From assembly GCA_964035795.1 (NCBI GenBank), contig OZ038320.1, forward strand, positions 7,285,164 to 7,349,163: a DNA stretch of 64,000 nucleotides, given 5' to 3'. The stretch is from Pterobdella sp. o SKG-2022 (lineage: Eukaryota; Annelida; Clitellata; Hirudinida; Piscicolidae). Below are positions 12,228-25,745 of the stretch, piece by piece; the first letter of the stretch is position 1, and each line of letters opens with the position of its first letter. The translations under genes were made by a program, and so were the position numbers. The notes below the pieces were generated by a model that saw only the letters and a list, made by a program, of their open reading frames with translations, was not told the DNA's origin and did not search any database.

Positions 12228-15154
12228 ATGTTGTCAGAATCAAGACTTTCTCCTAAAGTTATTTCTCTGTTCAGATTGACAACTTCTATTTTTTATTTGA
12301 ATGTTTTTATATACTCTAACTATCTATTGGGAAACAGATTGAAGTTTCTCACGTTTTGGAATGTAGTAAGAATATAAATTTTTATTCAAGTTCATAATTT
12401 TCATTAAAATTTAGGGGTTGATATGATGAAATTTTATAAATGCTTTTGCCTAAATAAAATGTTACTTACAGATGATTCAATGTATTTATTTCGGATTTGG
12501 TTCAATTATGATTCTGAATAATAATAAAAAACCATCACATTTTTGGAGATGTTTCGAAGCTGGTGTTGTTTTTCCTATTAGCTTTGTATGTTCATATAGC
12601 TTTTTAATTGAATCAAATAATTTCAGTACCTTCAAATTCATTCTTGATAAAAACCATATAATTTTTATCTTTATTTTACAGTTTGTATTTTTTACTTTTT
12701 GGGGGCTCTACATCATTGATAGGGAACTCATCTTTCCAAAAAGGTTATTCAACTAGTTAATTAGTCAATAATTTTTTCACAATTACCTTGCCATAAGTCA
12801 TAATAATGTGGAATAAAATAAACTCCTAAAAATGTTTTCATTTGAATCTTTATGTTTGGCTCAAAGAGTTAAAACATAATAATGTATAATAAGAATTGTG
12901 TTATAGTATAAACCACACAGATTTGATGCCATTATTCCTGCTTGGCTGAACCATAGCAAGGTATAATCAAAATACATTAAAAATTTAGGCTTTTTTCATT
13001 ACTACACATTATCTACAAATACCATAAATTTTCATTTAATGGATTGCTTATTCACTAAAGGAATATAAATAAATCACATAACTAATTAATTAAAAATTTT
13101 TTTTTCATTATTTGGCATTTTACTCCATTAATTTAATTTAATATTATCACTGAATAGCATACAGCTGTCTTGGTGACATTGCTTATAGATAGATACATTG
13201 TTAAGTTCACCTACCCGGAAAATAAGCATGGTTGTTTATTGCATCTTCAATAATAATAGTATTTTTTTAGTAGTGTTAGACATAAGTGTGTTAGTCAAAG
13301 TATTGATTGTTGGACTGTTATATTAATTCTAAGTATTAGTTTGACAACATGTAAGGTTTATTAATAAAATTGCTTTAACTAGTGACTAAAATTAGAAGAG
13401 AAAAAAATGCAAGGTTCAAAATTTTCGTATTCATTTAAGACCAAAGTCTCACTCAATTTTTGGCTTATAAAATCTGTTTTGATTACCATATGTAATGAAT
13501 TAAGGCTTGGTTCGATGCGATTTTGATCGCTTATTTAATCGCAAAAATTTGTTTTAATGTCCTTAACGTTCACATCATAATCTCCAATTGTCTGTATAAT
13601 CCATCTTTTGCACATTCTCCCTTTTTCAACTTTATTTGAAGCAGGCTCAGGCACGTTAAATATTTCAATGGTTCCAAAAAGGTGCACTTCAAACCGGTGT
13701 TTAAAGCTGACAATTCATGATCGTTTTGATAACAATTTGCAAAAATTAAAATTTTATATAATTTAGGTAGTATAATTGTTTCATTTCATTATAAAATTTC
13801 AATTAATACTTAAAAACGAATATTCAAACGTAATTGTAGTGATAATTGTTGACTTTGTCGAGTTTGTTTGTAACCTGATTTTGCTACTTTAAGATACTTC
13901 TCTCAATCAAAAAGTTGTCTTAATTGAGAAGTGAAACGTTTGAACCCTTGAATTCTTTATAGTTTTTTCAAAATATGAGGAATTTTTCAGAAGCATGTTT
14001 ATTCATTTGAAACCTTGTGTTTTTTTCTCTAGTTATTAATAAAATACAATAGGAAAATAAATAAAAGTGTAGTCTTGATTGGTTAAACCAACTTCCCAGG
14101 CCTAAAGGCTTCACTCTCCATAGCATTCGCTTATCTTATATGGTGTGTCTAGTTTTAGTGCTTATAAACGTTTAAATATAACAACTAAATTTTAAACTAA
14201 TCAATATTCAAATCATTTTTCGTAATTATTATTTCCAATATGTTGGCCAATACTATAACATATTTATCATTGTTCGACCCCACTCAGTTTGTTGCTACTG
14301 CAAGCTACCACCGGCTCAATGGTGTATCCCATCTTGAACCATCTCGACCTTCTCGGTATTATTCTATCCAATATTCATATATAGCATGTGTAAATTCACT
14401 GCTTGTTATGAATACCTTTATTTTTGCATTGTAATTTTACTAGTTGTTTCATCACCAACATCGTACTTGTTTGACATTAAGATAGGTAAAAAATTAATGT
14501 GAGTAAATACTTATATAGCGCCTTTTACGCATCGCTTAGAGGCGCTCAGATTATTTTACTTAGACTGATACACTGATTTGAACCAGGTTTTATGTCTACT
14601 GTTTTGAGGGATTTTTTTTGTGTGAATCGGTAAAACTTTGGTGATTTCCAATGTTATTTGCACAATCAAAGGAATCCTTATACTTTATATTAAAGACATT
14701 ATCCATTATCATTATCAAAACTTTATATTATATTAAATGAATTACTATTCTTTTTCATAAGACTCTTTCATAAGTTATAATGTAGATGAACCCAATTTGT
14801 TTTAAAACATTCTATAATGTTATAAGGTAATGGTTACATAATTAATAAGAAACACTGAGGATTACTGCGATAATTAAGACTTTGAACAGTGGTCAATTTC
14901 ATCTTTTGACAAGTCTCAGTTTTTTTAATCGAGGTCGCTGATAATATCCCTTTGAAAAGTTTTTAAATAGCTAGTTATTTTTAGATTTTTCATTATTCAC
15001 AGGCAAAACAATATTTTTAACGGCATGTCTTGGCTTCATCTTTGTGAGCTACTTCGTAGGAAAAGTGTACAACCAGCTTCTTTGGGGTTTGATTCATTAT
15101 CTCTATTTTATTTATTTGTTTTTACTGATTTATATGAAAATATTTTTCTCATAA
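12228..15154 (+). CDS. AIG1: AIG1/ADTRP-family FAHFA hydrolase, complete, eight exons
   Basis: AIG1 and ADTRP are multi-pass membrane threonine hydrolases that cleave fatty acid esters of hydroxy fatty acids. Exons: 12228-12362, 12472-12585, 12682-12743, 12921-12960, 13158-13230, 14100-14142, 14288-14355, 15003-15154 (stop 15152-15154). They total 687 bases and 228 aa, with consistent phases; vertebrate AIG1 is about 240 aa. Blocks in order: RLKFLTFWN with the proposed nucleophile Thr42 (Thr43 in human AIG1), FWGLYIIDRELIFPK, IIPAWLNHSKHTAVLV with the catalytic His118, GLKASLSIAFAYLI, TTGSMVYPILNHL, and a last hydrophobic exon. The 96-base intron at 12586-12681 is a multiple of three and open, so it hides inside a continuous frame. 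Removing it restores the family alignment around FPISF and FVFFTFW. Assignment to AIG1 rather than ADTRP is not certain, and the last exon's exact end is less sure. Confidence 0.88.
14515..14575. repeat. Dispersed-repeat scrap in AIG1 intron 7
   Basis: The text TATAGCGCCTTTTACGCATC followed by GCTTAGAGGCGCTCAGA is an imperfect inverted arrangement around AGCGCC/GGCGCT. It resembles short dispersed repeats common in many invertebrate genomes. Family unknown. Confidence 0.35.
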
Positions 15155-15380
15155 GTATTTTTGCAAACACTATAAATTTTACATGGTTTTTAATCGTCAT
15201 TCACTTATTTCGTTCCTTATTATTAGTTATCCATTTTATCATATCATCAATCCTATCGCAGATTGATCACTTGTGAACTGTTCTTTCGCAAAAAATTGTG
15301 AAATTTAAATTCAAACACTAGGGATATTCTTATTTATAGTAATACCTTTCTTCACAGGTGATGAGATCAGAAAAGTTGGA

Positions 15381-15386
15381 AATAAA
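15381..15386 (+). terminator. Candidate polyadenylation signal for AIG1
   Basis: AATAAA lies about 230 bases after the stop codon, with further AATAAA-like words close downstream (15381-15410). Confidence 0.35.
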
Positions 15387-15410
15387 GAAATAAAATGTAA
15401 AATAAACTGA

Positions 15411-18400
15411 TATAAAATGAATGTGAAAATTTTTGAATATAATTTTTATAAAAATTTATTTTATATTTTAGGTATTAATATTTCTTTTCTACCTAGTCTT
15501 TGTACTCAGACCTATCCTATGCACCTCTTTTTCTTCGATTCCACCCATCTTAATTTTTCTCACATCATGCTTCCATCTTTTGTAAATCCGACTCTATTTT
15601 AGCGCAAGAACAAAACTTTTAGCGCTCAACTTTTGTTGTCTTTGTTAATAGGAACTGAGTATGTGTCGATACCATTTTTCCATAGATACATTAATTAATT
15701 CCTTTATGTACGTGCTTGGCTTTTAATTTTTGATCAACCTCAATACACATTTTGTACCATCTCATCTCAGCTATCAAAGTTGCCAACCCCCATCTAAAAA
15801 GAGAGTATACCCATCAGTATCATCGGTCACTTATTCTTCATTAGGATCAATATCTTTTCGATTAGCTTTTCTTTTCAAAGAAAGATACTTTTAACCTATC
15901 AATTGAATTTTTGAAGTTATTGTGTAAAATTTATATTTTATACCTGGGAAACTGTTTTTTTTTCGTATATGCTATTACTTTAACTTTAGGATTAAGTTGC
16001 CAGATATTATTGACTTAACTATTTTTGCTGCCTAACTTTCATGAAGCCATTTATACACACCTTTCATATCAAATGCCAATGATTGGTCATGACCTAATTT
16101 TTTTTTTTTATTTCATTTTTTGTTTTTTTTCAATTGATATTGTTGACTAACTTGAAGGATTTTCCAATTGAAATATTGAAAAAAAAGACTTCAAAGTTTA
16201 TTTAATTCCACAAAGCTTTTCGTAAGTTGAAAATTAAAATAGCAAGAGAAAGTACCAAATGTTTTAGCTTCAATGATTTCACGTTTTATAGACTGCTTGA
16301 TCGCTTTGAGCCATATCAACCTACCATTGTGACCCTATCATCAAAATATACTCATAGATATTTTCAATCTGAATTTCACCTCCACATTTTAATGATTACA
16401 GAATTCTTCACCACTTATTTATGCCGTTATTTTTGAAAACTTTTTCCGCTACTCCTCTAAACCTTAACCAACTCACCCTCTTAACAACGTAACTATAAAA
16501 ATCAAAAACCTCAGCAATATTTGGTAGCATTAATAAAATGACATTGTACTATTCAATTTGATTTGATCATTTAAAAATTAAAAAAGCATTTTAAAATAAG
16601 GAAATGTGCACAAACAATGGGAATAAGAATAAAAATAAGCGACTGATGAAAGGCATTGTGAACGGCTAGTGACAAAGAAACAATGCAATTGTTATATTAT
16701 TATTGTTATTTTTGCTATGATGATTTTTTTCATCCAATTATTCAAACAATTATTTGATAAATTATTATTCTTATATATTATTTTTTAATATATAATTCAA
16801 TGAATATTTTTCAAGTCTAATTTTTTAAAACCATTAACAGTTAAACTTGAAAAAAAATTATCAAAATCTCTCAAAAATCTTCATTCGAGCGATCATTTTA
16901 ATACATTGAACTTGTATTAATTTTAATTAAAATCATCAAAAACGCTACAAACACACGCAGGTACTATACCATAAACTTCACACTGCACTTGCCGCATAAT
17001 AACGCCGCTAATTAGTCTTTCATCATACTTCCAGTTATTAAACCTACTATAAGAAAGTAATCAAGATAATTATAAGGAAGATATTTTGATTAGTTCTTAA
17101 TGCGCATTAAATATAAGCTTTATAAAATAGTTACTGATTGTATTTACAGGGTGGTGATAGAATTAAGTATATTTTTATATTTCTACAAAATTGTACTCAT
17201 AGAAATATTTTTTATTAATAATTTTAAGTTTTTTCAAAAAAATTCTAAAGAATAGAGTAATTAAAATGAACTTTTTAGTCACTGTCATCTCTCATCAACA
17301 TCATATCGTAAAATAAGTGTAGGCCATTGAATTATTTCTTGGTGAAATAAAAAATATTTGTTTATTGAGAAACTTTGAAAAATTTCGTTTTCGCATTTAT
17401 GTGTTTTCAATTGAAACAAAATTTATAGATTTTCAAGTGAGTTTTCATTAAAGATTTAGTTTAGCTTAGAAAAAGTTCATTAAAAGTTTTTAATAGCTTA
17501 CATAAAATCTGAATACAAGCTTATTTTCAGTTGTGTATTATTCTTTACAAAAATTTAAAAATTGGATCAACTAGAATAAAACTTGACAAAAAAATTGTTT
17601 TATTGTCAAAAAAATACGAGAGATCAGAATTTTAAATGATAAGAATAGAGTTTATCACAATAATTAAATGATACAATCTGAACTTCCATTCTATTTGAAA
17701 GCTTGATATTTTATCAAATATTTGTGAAAAGTCTAAACACTAAAAATGCCAAAAACAAAAAGTTATAGTTTCATAAAGAAAAAGAACATAGGATGTGGTT
17801 TCTGGGGCTTGTAAGAAGAAAAATGTAAAGTTAAATGACAGCTCAATACATCAAGTAGACTTTGATTATTTCAAAAAACATTGCCAAGTTTTGCAAATTT
17901 AACTTATTTAATGAGAAAGTCAGTTTCTTCCATGAATAAGCAATAAAAAATTGAGCAGAAAAGTGGGCTGATGGAAAATTTCTGAATATACTCAAATTTG
18001 ATAAGTTGCAAAAAAAAAGCCGCGAACGGCTTCATATTTATTTTAAAAACGGTCCTGGAGTGTAGTTCAGTCATTGTTGGAGAAACTTGTCTTTTTATTG
18101 AAGTATCCATTAACCATATAATTTAAAAAAATGAAATGTTAAGAATCATTAATCTACTGGTCTTTTCCTTGGCTAAAAAAGCTAGACATAATAAAGCCCC
18201 AATAAAAAAACTGCATAAGACCCAAATAATAAAGATGTGTGAAGACAGTTTTACTCGGTTTTTAAGCTTTAAATAACTTTGTTCCGGTTTCCGAAGTGAA
18301 TTTTAGCAAAATACATTATGCTTAAGCAATGTTTAATTTCATTGAGCAACAATTTTTGATTATAGTTTCATGTTGATTGCTTTACTAACTTCCTTTTGTG

Positions 18401-19700
18401 GAACTGTTGAAAGTCATTTGTGTTATATTTGACGGAAATAAAATTTGATCAAAAATTGAAGCTTCATCTTATAAATGAATCATAAGTAGTTTTAAAATAA
18501 AAAAATTTGACAATATATCATTTATATACAACTAAATAGCAAAAAGTTATGAAATATTTCTTTTCCATTACACTGAGCAAACCCCTTTAGTTCAAACAAC
18601 CCAATAATAATCTATCATACAACACAAACGATACTAAGCAAACTACGAATCATATAATTTTAAAGGTTCAACTCAACAAAGCCTGGGTTAATCATATTAA
18701 ACAATTAATAGAAACCGTAGACCTTTCTAGAAAGAAACAAAAGACTTAATAAATAATATCTGTTGACATGCTAACTGTTATTGTGGTTTTCGTGCTTCTC
18801 TGTTGTTTTGCCGTTTGTGTTATTGCTTCAATGAGGTTTTTACAAGTTATTTGAGCAGTTGTCGTCTGATCTGTTGTGTTTTCTTTATGTTTAAAAGAAT
18901 TAAAAATATTATTGCCATTATTCTTAGTTATTTTTAAAATTTTTATTCGTTTCAAAATTTTTTATTTTCCCATTAATTTTAAGTTTATTTTTTATCGATA
19001 AATACTTTTTGTTCGCAAAAATTATATTAATAATTATTTGTTAATAAACCATTTGGTAATACATATACTGTTATTCTTGTTATATAAGGATATCCTTACT
19101 TGTATGGAGTTTATTTTTAGTAATATTCTGAAATTCTAATCTTTCTTTTCCTATTTATTTTAAAATTTAAGCTAAAAAAAGAAATATTCAAAATTTATCG
19201 ACTGAATCCATAAACATTTTTGGTTTACCATAATCATCATTCAACTTAATTTTTTCATAAATTTAATTTATTTTCATATATTTTTAAATAAATTTCACCA
19301 TTATTTTCATTGTTTAGTAAACCTATTATTAATGAAACCATAATAAAAATTATTATTTCTTTTGTATAACGGCTCTGACAAAGCATCTGTCTCGACATAA
19401 AGAACCGTTAACACATCCAGCGTCCTTGTGTATTATTTTATACTATTTCAATATTATAACTGTACAGTGTTGACTTTGCTGTGTTTAATTAATGTTCAAA
19501 TTATCTTTTTATTTTTTCTTTTTTTTAAATATTTTTTTATTTCATTTTTTTGATTTTTAATTTTTTCTTAATGTTTGTTGCTCCTATCATTGTTGAAAAT
19601 TTATTATTGATAAATCTTGTTATTTTTTTAATACTGCTCCAATCATTTTTACGGCATAATTACTGCTACTGTTTTGCTTTTGAAGCGACAACACGGCTGC
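15411..19700. other. Gene-poor AT-rich stretch
   Basis: No exon series, RNA gene or recognisable element on either strand. Open frames here (for example 17904-18110 minus and 18746-18955 minus) match no family I know and lack codon-like composition. Confidence 0.5.
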
Positions 19701-19715
19701 AGATTTTAGACTGCA

Positions 19716-20000
19716 AGGTGTGTGCGTGCCTGAGATTATGTATGTGTGTATGTATGCTTTTTTGTATGTATTTATGTATGTGTCAATGTGTGGGTGTGTA
19801 TGTGTGTATCTATGTGTGCAAGTAATGTTTATGTTTCGTTGTATAATTGTATGTTTGCATAAATGGAATTATTTATGTATTATTTTGTATGTTTCGTATA
19901 GGTATTAAAGTTTGTATGCATTTTTTCATATTTAAGTGTGTTTGTGTATGTATGTGTGTTTGTCTTCTTGTGTGTTTTCGCGCGAGTGTTTGTGTTTCAA
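19716..20000. repeat. Degenerate TGTG/TATG low-complexity tract
   Basis: Imperfect runs of GTATGTGTG-type words, with GT-rich text trailing to about 20140. Overlapping Cys/Val/Tyr-rich frames in all plus-strand phases are products of the repeat. Confidence 0.8.
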
Positions 20001-20875
20001 AGCAAGACATCACACCTGCTCTCAGTAATGTATTGTTCGCGTGGCATGGGGACTAACTGTTTTAATATAATCTTTTTTGTTGTGCTTAAGCGTGCGTGAG
20101 TGAGGATTAAGTACGTGTAACGGTGTATGCAGATGGGCTCGCGTGTGTATGCCTGCTGCTTTGTTCCGGGCTCTATATAAGTCCTGGAGAATCGATCAAA
20201 TCGCTTCTAGCCCTTCTGTGTGCCTCGATGTTTTAGTTCCCTTTTATTTATTTTTATTTACTTACCTATTATTATCGTTATTAGATTTTTTTTGGTTTTT
20301 CATTATTAAACCAAGCTTCAAGCCTTACTGAAACCTTCCTTGGGAATGTGAGTTGATTTGTGTGGTAACCATTGAATTTAATATGCTTATTTGGTTTTTT
20401 ATAGCCCACAGCTATTGGCTCAAAAAATTTTTAAATAATTTATTTTTTTCAGGTTTCACGAACGTTAATTTCAAAAACAAAAAAAGGCAGCAATGATCTA
20501 AATAAAAAAAAATCTCATTTCTCAAAAGAAAAAATGATTGGAAAAAAGAAAAAAAAACTGAAAAAGGACATCTCTACTCTAAAAAAAACTTCGACAAAAC
20601 TACAAAAAGTTCTCCATCTCTTGACTTCAAATCCAAAGAGGCATAATATGTTTCGAGTTTTTATTCTTATTAATCAAAAAATCATTCTCAGTTTTAGTTC
20701 TACCACTCAAGTACATTTTCATTCCTACAGTCGATAAAGTTATATCATTGCAAGTTTCGACAATTATTTGTTTATTTAAAGATTTTTTTACACAATTATT
20801 ATCTATTGACTTCTCTGTAGTTATAGTACTGATTTAATTAGCTTTTAAAACATATCTTTACTCGTTTAGTTATTT

Positions 20876-20992
20876 TTTAAATATTTAATTATCTAAAATA
20901 TTTAATCTTTTTTTTATATTTAATTATCTAATATATTTAATCTTTTTTTTATATTTAATTATCTTATATATTTAATCTTTTTTTTTTATATT
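20876..20992. repeat. Minisatellite, about 36-37 base unit, three copies
   Basis: The unit ATATTTAATTATCTAATATA, followed by TTTAATC and a run of T, is repeated three times with small differences (TCTAAAATA, TCTAATATA, TCTTATATA) and lengthening T runs. Confidence 0.85.
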
Positions 20993-20999
20993 CATTTAT

Positions 21000-23380
21000 T
21001 TATTTTTAACTATTTTTCGTATTTATTTTCTTTTCATTCTCATCGTACTTCCCCGTGGCTATCTGAGTTTGAACAACATTTTAACTATAAAAACATCTTT
21101 GATCATTTCAATTAGTTTATTCACTAGCACAGTCATAATCGATTATTTTAAAACTTTTCACTAATACATCACTACTAATTAACTAACACCGATTATTAAT
21201 AGTTTCTAACATATTATTACTAATTTTAACACCGACTACTCATTTTTGATATCATTCTTACACTTTTATCGATAATTTGCATTTATTAAACAATTAAAAT
21301 TGCTCACATTTTTCTTGTTTTTTATGATATTTAAGCAAAATCCCACTCTTATTAAATGTATGTTTTTTGTGTCCAAAGCGAGTGAAATCTAGTCAAAACA
21401 TGTAAATACCATTGAAGAATCTCACTTCTGTGTTCTCTAGTCATGTTTTCGCACAAAGATCTCATATTGTAAAATAAGTAACAATACAGATATGAATTTA
21501 ACTGCGGTATCAATTTTATGGTATGAATATGTAAATGGTACCAACTAAAGTTAGATCAATCAATTCTTTGTATCTGAGTGTTTAATTATGTTATAAACAT
21601 CGCTTATGTTCTGTGCTTTTGCTTCAGTTTGGTTGAGTTTTTCGGTTAACTTTCGCATTATCCATGCTTCGATTTCATTTATTTATTTTCCGTTGTGCTT
21701 CTTCGCTCTCACATTCCATTTATTATAAGATTTTTTGCTGTTTCAGGTTTTTTCTTGTTTTAAATTATTCATAGAGTTTCATATATTTAATATCCACACT
21801 TATTATTGTATCATTTTGGTTTTATTAATACTTTATTTTCCCATATTCTAAAAATCATTACGTTACACCGTATTTTCAACTTTCAACTCGTGAAATATTT
21901 ATTATATCCTCAACAACCAAGACATAATCAATCCATTAGACAACGCTTTAAAAGCATGTTTAGTTTTTATCAACCAGAAAAAATAATCCTCACTTTAAAC
22001 CAATATAAATCAACATACATAGTTTATTACAGGATATATAGATACCCAGTTTTTCATTATAATCGTTGTCTTCGGGGCTAGCCATGACAGTGTTAAGTGT
22101 TGTATAGGTTCACACCACACATACTTCTGACACATTCCATACTGTTAGATAGTGGTATCTTCTGTTGTATCAGTGTTGTAACAGTTTCTTTTTATTCTTT
22201 ATTTTTGCTATTATTTTTTTATTTTTGCTTATTGTATTTTTATTCTATTCATTTTTTTCTATTTATAATTACTTTTTGTTAATTATTCTTCATTAGTTTA
22301 GATTTTTTAATCTTTTTATTCCAATCTTTGCATGAATTCAATTAACAATTTTTCCCATTGAAGATATATTATTACAAACTAACATGTATTTAGAAATCTT
22401 AAACCATAATGACTGTCAAAAAGCCATTGATAATAACACTAAACTACTTTTAATGGCACACAAATACATATAAATTAAGCTATTTTCAAACTTCTATTAG
22501 TAATTAAGTGAAAGATAATTGAAAGTCGTTGTTAAAATGTCCATAAGGCCGCCTAGTGCAATACAAGATTCTTTCCAATAAATGTTTAGTGTGTTCTTCT
22601 GTTTCGTTCGATATCGAGAAGTGGTGAAAAATAGAAGAATTATGTAGAATTTGAGTGTTGTTCAAATTCAAGGGATTTTGAGCAGATTTAAATGTTAATT
22701 CTGTATCCCAAAAAAATAATTTTTTAAAAATATACCAAAATAAAAATCATTCAAACTTAAAAATTTTTCAAGTAGAAATGTCTGCAACAAATATTATTAA
22801 AGCATAATTCTGTGTAGTGTTACCCTTCAAAACTCTCAAAATAATGATTGTCCAAACGACAGAAGTCATTTCACTGCTTTCTCATGACTCCATTGAAATT
22901 GCAGGTTTTATTATAAATCTATGGACACAATAGTTCTATACATTAAACATGGAACCTGCATTTTCATTGGGCTGTAATTATGTAGTAAAACTTTTTACTG
23001 CTGGTGGTTATAATTTTCTTTAGCACGATAAGGACTCGACATTACAATACTACGTGCTTGACAAAAGCTTAAAACAATTTTTCACTGTGATCATGGAACC
23101 TTTGTGCCCAAAAAAATAGGTAGAAACTAATGCAAAAACTGAACACAGTCCTAACAGGGCCAACAAGGGAAGGCGAAAAAAGATAAAAGGCATAGCAGTG
23201 TTGAGAAATTAATAAAATCGAGAATGGTAGTTAATGTTTGAAAGAAAATGAAAAATGATCAGGTTAAGAGAGCTGAGTGACGTTAGGAAGTTGAAAGTTG
23301 AAAACTACGACAGCTAAAAGTTTCTCAAAGGTTATGTGCAAACATAAATGATGAAAATTTATTTTTTTCAAAACTTCAGT
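21000..23380. other. AT-rich stretch without identified genes
   Basis: I see no recognisable exons. The patch around 23040-23200 has more G+C and may belong to the retroelement remnant just to its right, but no frame is convincing. Confidence 0.4.
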
Positions 23381-23394
23381 GTAATTTAGTGAGC

Positions 23395-23545
23395 ACACAT
23401 AGAAATTAAAAGTACCAGTTAGTTCATAAGTTCTATCTGGATTTCAGTTTGATGTTCTTCTCTTTCCACACCGGTTTGAGTCTGGCTATAACATTGGCTT
23501 TTGGGCTGATCTTTGTAGAGTTTCAACATTCAAACTTTCATCATT
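23395..23545 (-). pseudogene. Decayed reverse transcriptase fragment (RTE/L1-like)
   Basis: On the minus strand the frame reads KANVIARLKPVWKEKNIKLK and soon after LMN, stop, LVLLISMCAH. In RTE- and L1-like elements the segment after the YADD box has A-x-x-x-x-x-L-x-x-I-W-x-x-x-x-I-x-L-x-x-K, then L-M-x-x-L-V-x-x-I-L-x-Y-x-x-E, which this fits with two stops. No other domains are readable, so it is a short dead remnant. Confidence 0.35.
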
Positions 23546-24119
23546 AATTATTGCATGTGGATAATTCAATAGTTCAACTCTGTTAAGTTGTTGTCTTATA
23601 CAGGTTGTAGATGATTAAAAAATAATTTAAAAGGATAATTTAATGTTTTTAACAAAAAAATAAATTTTTATATAAAAACTAAAATAAATTATTTTGAAAT
23701 AATTTAAAATTACGAATGAATTTTTTAAAACTCAAAGGTTATTTTAAGAATTTGTTTCTTATGTCGACTTAAATATCTTACGTATTTTGAACAACACAGT
23801 TGAACTTTTCGGTTAAAAAATTAAATGGAGAAATATATAAATTGTGGATTTACAACATTCCAAAAAATCTTCTGGTCAATAAAAGTATTATTACTGGAAG
23901 TGATTTAGTTCTGATGGAGGAGTGAAAGGTCTGTGATTTTGTATTATTAATATACTATACTGTTATTTTATAGTATATACGCTATTTAAAAACTAAATAT
24001 AGTTTTAAAAAATAAATGAATTTTTAAAATGATTGAAGTGATAATTTAATATATTTTTATTCAGTCTTGTTTGTTTCTACATAGTTTATTTTCCTTTTAT
24101 TGAATTTTATATTTCCGAA

Positions 24120-24235
24120 ACTTTTCATTTCAACTCGTTTGTTTTTACTCGTTTGTTTTCAGTTTGTTTGTTTTTATTTTGTTTGTTTTTATTTTTTGAA
24201 ATTTCCAAATTTTTAGTTGTTTGTTTTGAAATTTT
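24120..24235. repeat. Imperfect GTTTGTTTTT-rich tract
   Basis: Repeated CGTTTGTTTTTA/TTGTTTGTTTTTA words, a degenerate short tandem array in AT-rich flanks. Confidence 0.6.
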
Positions 24236-25379
24236 TTATTTAAAATATTTAATCCAAGTTTATTTTCAAATCTTTTAAATTTATCATTATAAAATTTACT
24301 TTTTATGTTTTTGTTTTTAACGAGTGTTTTACTTTTAAATTGTTATTTTCAACGTTTATAACAAATTGTTTATTGAATTTAATTTAAAAATTTTTCCTTT
24401 TTGAATACTTAATTTTTGATTTAAATGGTTATAGCAAAAAAATTGTTTAAATATTTATTTTTGAATTTTTTATTTTAAATTAAAAAGAATTTTCTATTTC
24501 AAAATTTTTATTTCAAATGCTTGTGATATTTTTTTCAACGTCCAATTAAAATGATATTATTTAACCTATGCTTTGGGACAAAGAAATAATCTCAGACTTT
24601 TGGTTTTTTATATACCTTTATATATTCAATCTTCAAAAATCTTTCAACGATGTATATTCGAAAGATCTTGGTAACTGAAACAGTTTATTATTTTCCACTT
24701 TTTATCCCCACTTATAACATAATCCCTTTTTATGGCGTTAATCTTTTTGTTGTGTTTTGATTGGTTGCTGGAAATTTCCAAAATTTGTATAAATCCAAAA
24801 AAAAGTATTTAATTGAAACAAAACGATTTTTTTTTCAAATTTGCAAAGAAAGTCTTAATTTGAAGCAACCAATCAAACCACACCAAAATTTTTTACTGTG
24901 AAGACTTACCCCAAATTTAAAATGTAGAATTCCGAGAAATGTCGAATAATCTAAGATATTCGATTTTTATTTGAAATGACAATTTTCTTTTATACCATGC
25001 AAATACTTAACCCCATCACCACACTGAATCAAGGATGAAGAAATCTGGTCTTCAAAGGTCACTCAACGTGATTGGTTCTTTCATATCATTTTCCTGGTCA
25101 ATCATCCATTTTTTAGCCAGTCTAAACTTGGTAGAATTCAGTTTTTGTAACTTCTACAAAATGTGTTAAACTTGTTATCACTGTTTTAAATGCTCAAACT
25201 ACATATTTTTTCAGCACTAGAAGCAATTATTTTACAGCTAGCTTTCCACACTTCCAACCATCTGCTTAATCGTCTTTAAGCTGCCTAGGACTCAAGATGA
25301 GCCGTGCTGTTTGGCAACGTCGGTCAGCTTTCGATCCCAAACCACATAGCATACTTCTCTTTACTAAATATGCTTTTTC

Positions 25380-25745
25380 AGACCTCAGGTTGACATCCAC
25401 AAACTCGCCATCATTGCTTTAAACCAATTCTTTTTTTAACTTGAGAGTGAAAATATTTCTTCTATCATTTTTTCCAAGTCAACTTATAGGTAACAAACTT
25501 CAAGAGTTTTACCTGCAAGCTCACTTTACTATGATTATTGTTCCATTTTAACACCACGTCAATCCTATCAGTTTCTTTATACGTGAACTCAAGCTGACCC
25601 AACACAAGTTTTTCTACTCAAACATGGAACATCCTTGATTCCATCACTCCTTCAAAGCCCATCTGTCCTTTCACACAGAAAAGCTTCAGTTGATCTTTAA
25701 GAAAGTGGGTTGTCTTGAAGTCAGATTTCATCTTTTTCGAAAAAA
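25380..25745 (-). pseudogene. Dead Tc1/mariner-like transposase fragment
   Basis: The minus-strand frame gives KGQMGFEGVMESRMF, then a stop, then VLKWNNNHSKVSLQVKLLK, ending YKLTW. This tracks the Tc1 pattern G-x-x-x-F-I-x-G-I-M-x-x-x-x-Y, then F-Q-Q-D-N-D-P-K-H-T-S-K-x-V-K-x-W-L. The spacing from the His to the following Trp is 20 residues, as expected. After that Trp, MIEEIFSL in a shifted frame resembles N-P-I-E-N-L-W-S-L. The catalytic Asp positions are lost and there are several stops. The patch to 25040 also has raised G+C but no family I can name. Confidence 0.4.

Noticed and set aside
12472..12756. Single 94-codon frame as one AIG1 exon
   Set aside because: The middle 96 bases begin GTATGT, end TTACAG and have no counterpart in the family; removing them restores the alignment.
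25320..25345. tRNA B-box-like text (TTTCGATCCCA)
   Set aside because: No A box or cloverleaf can be drawn around it; no tRNA gene found in the window.
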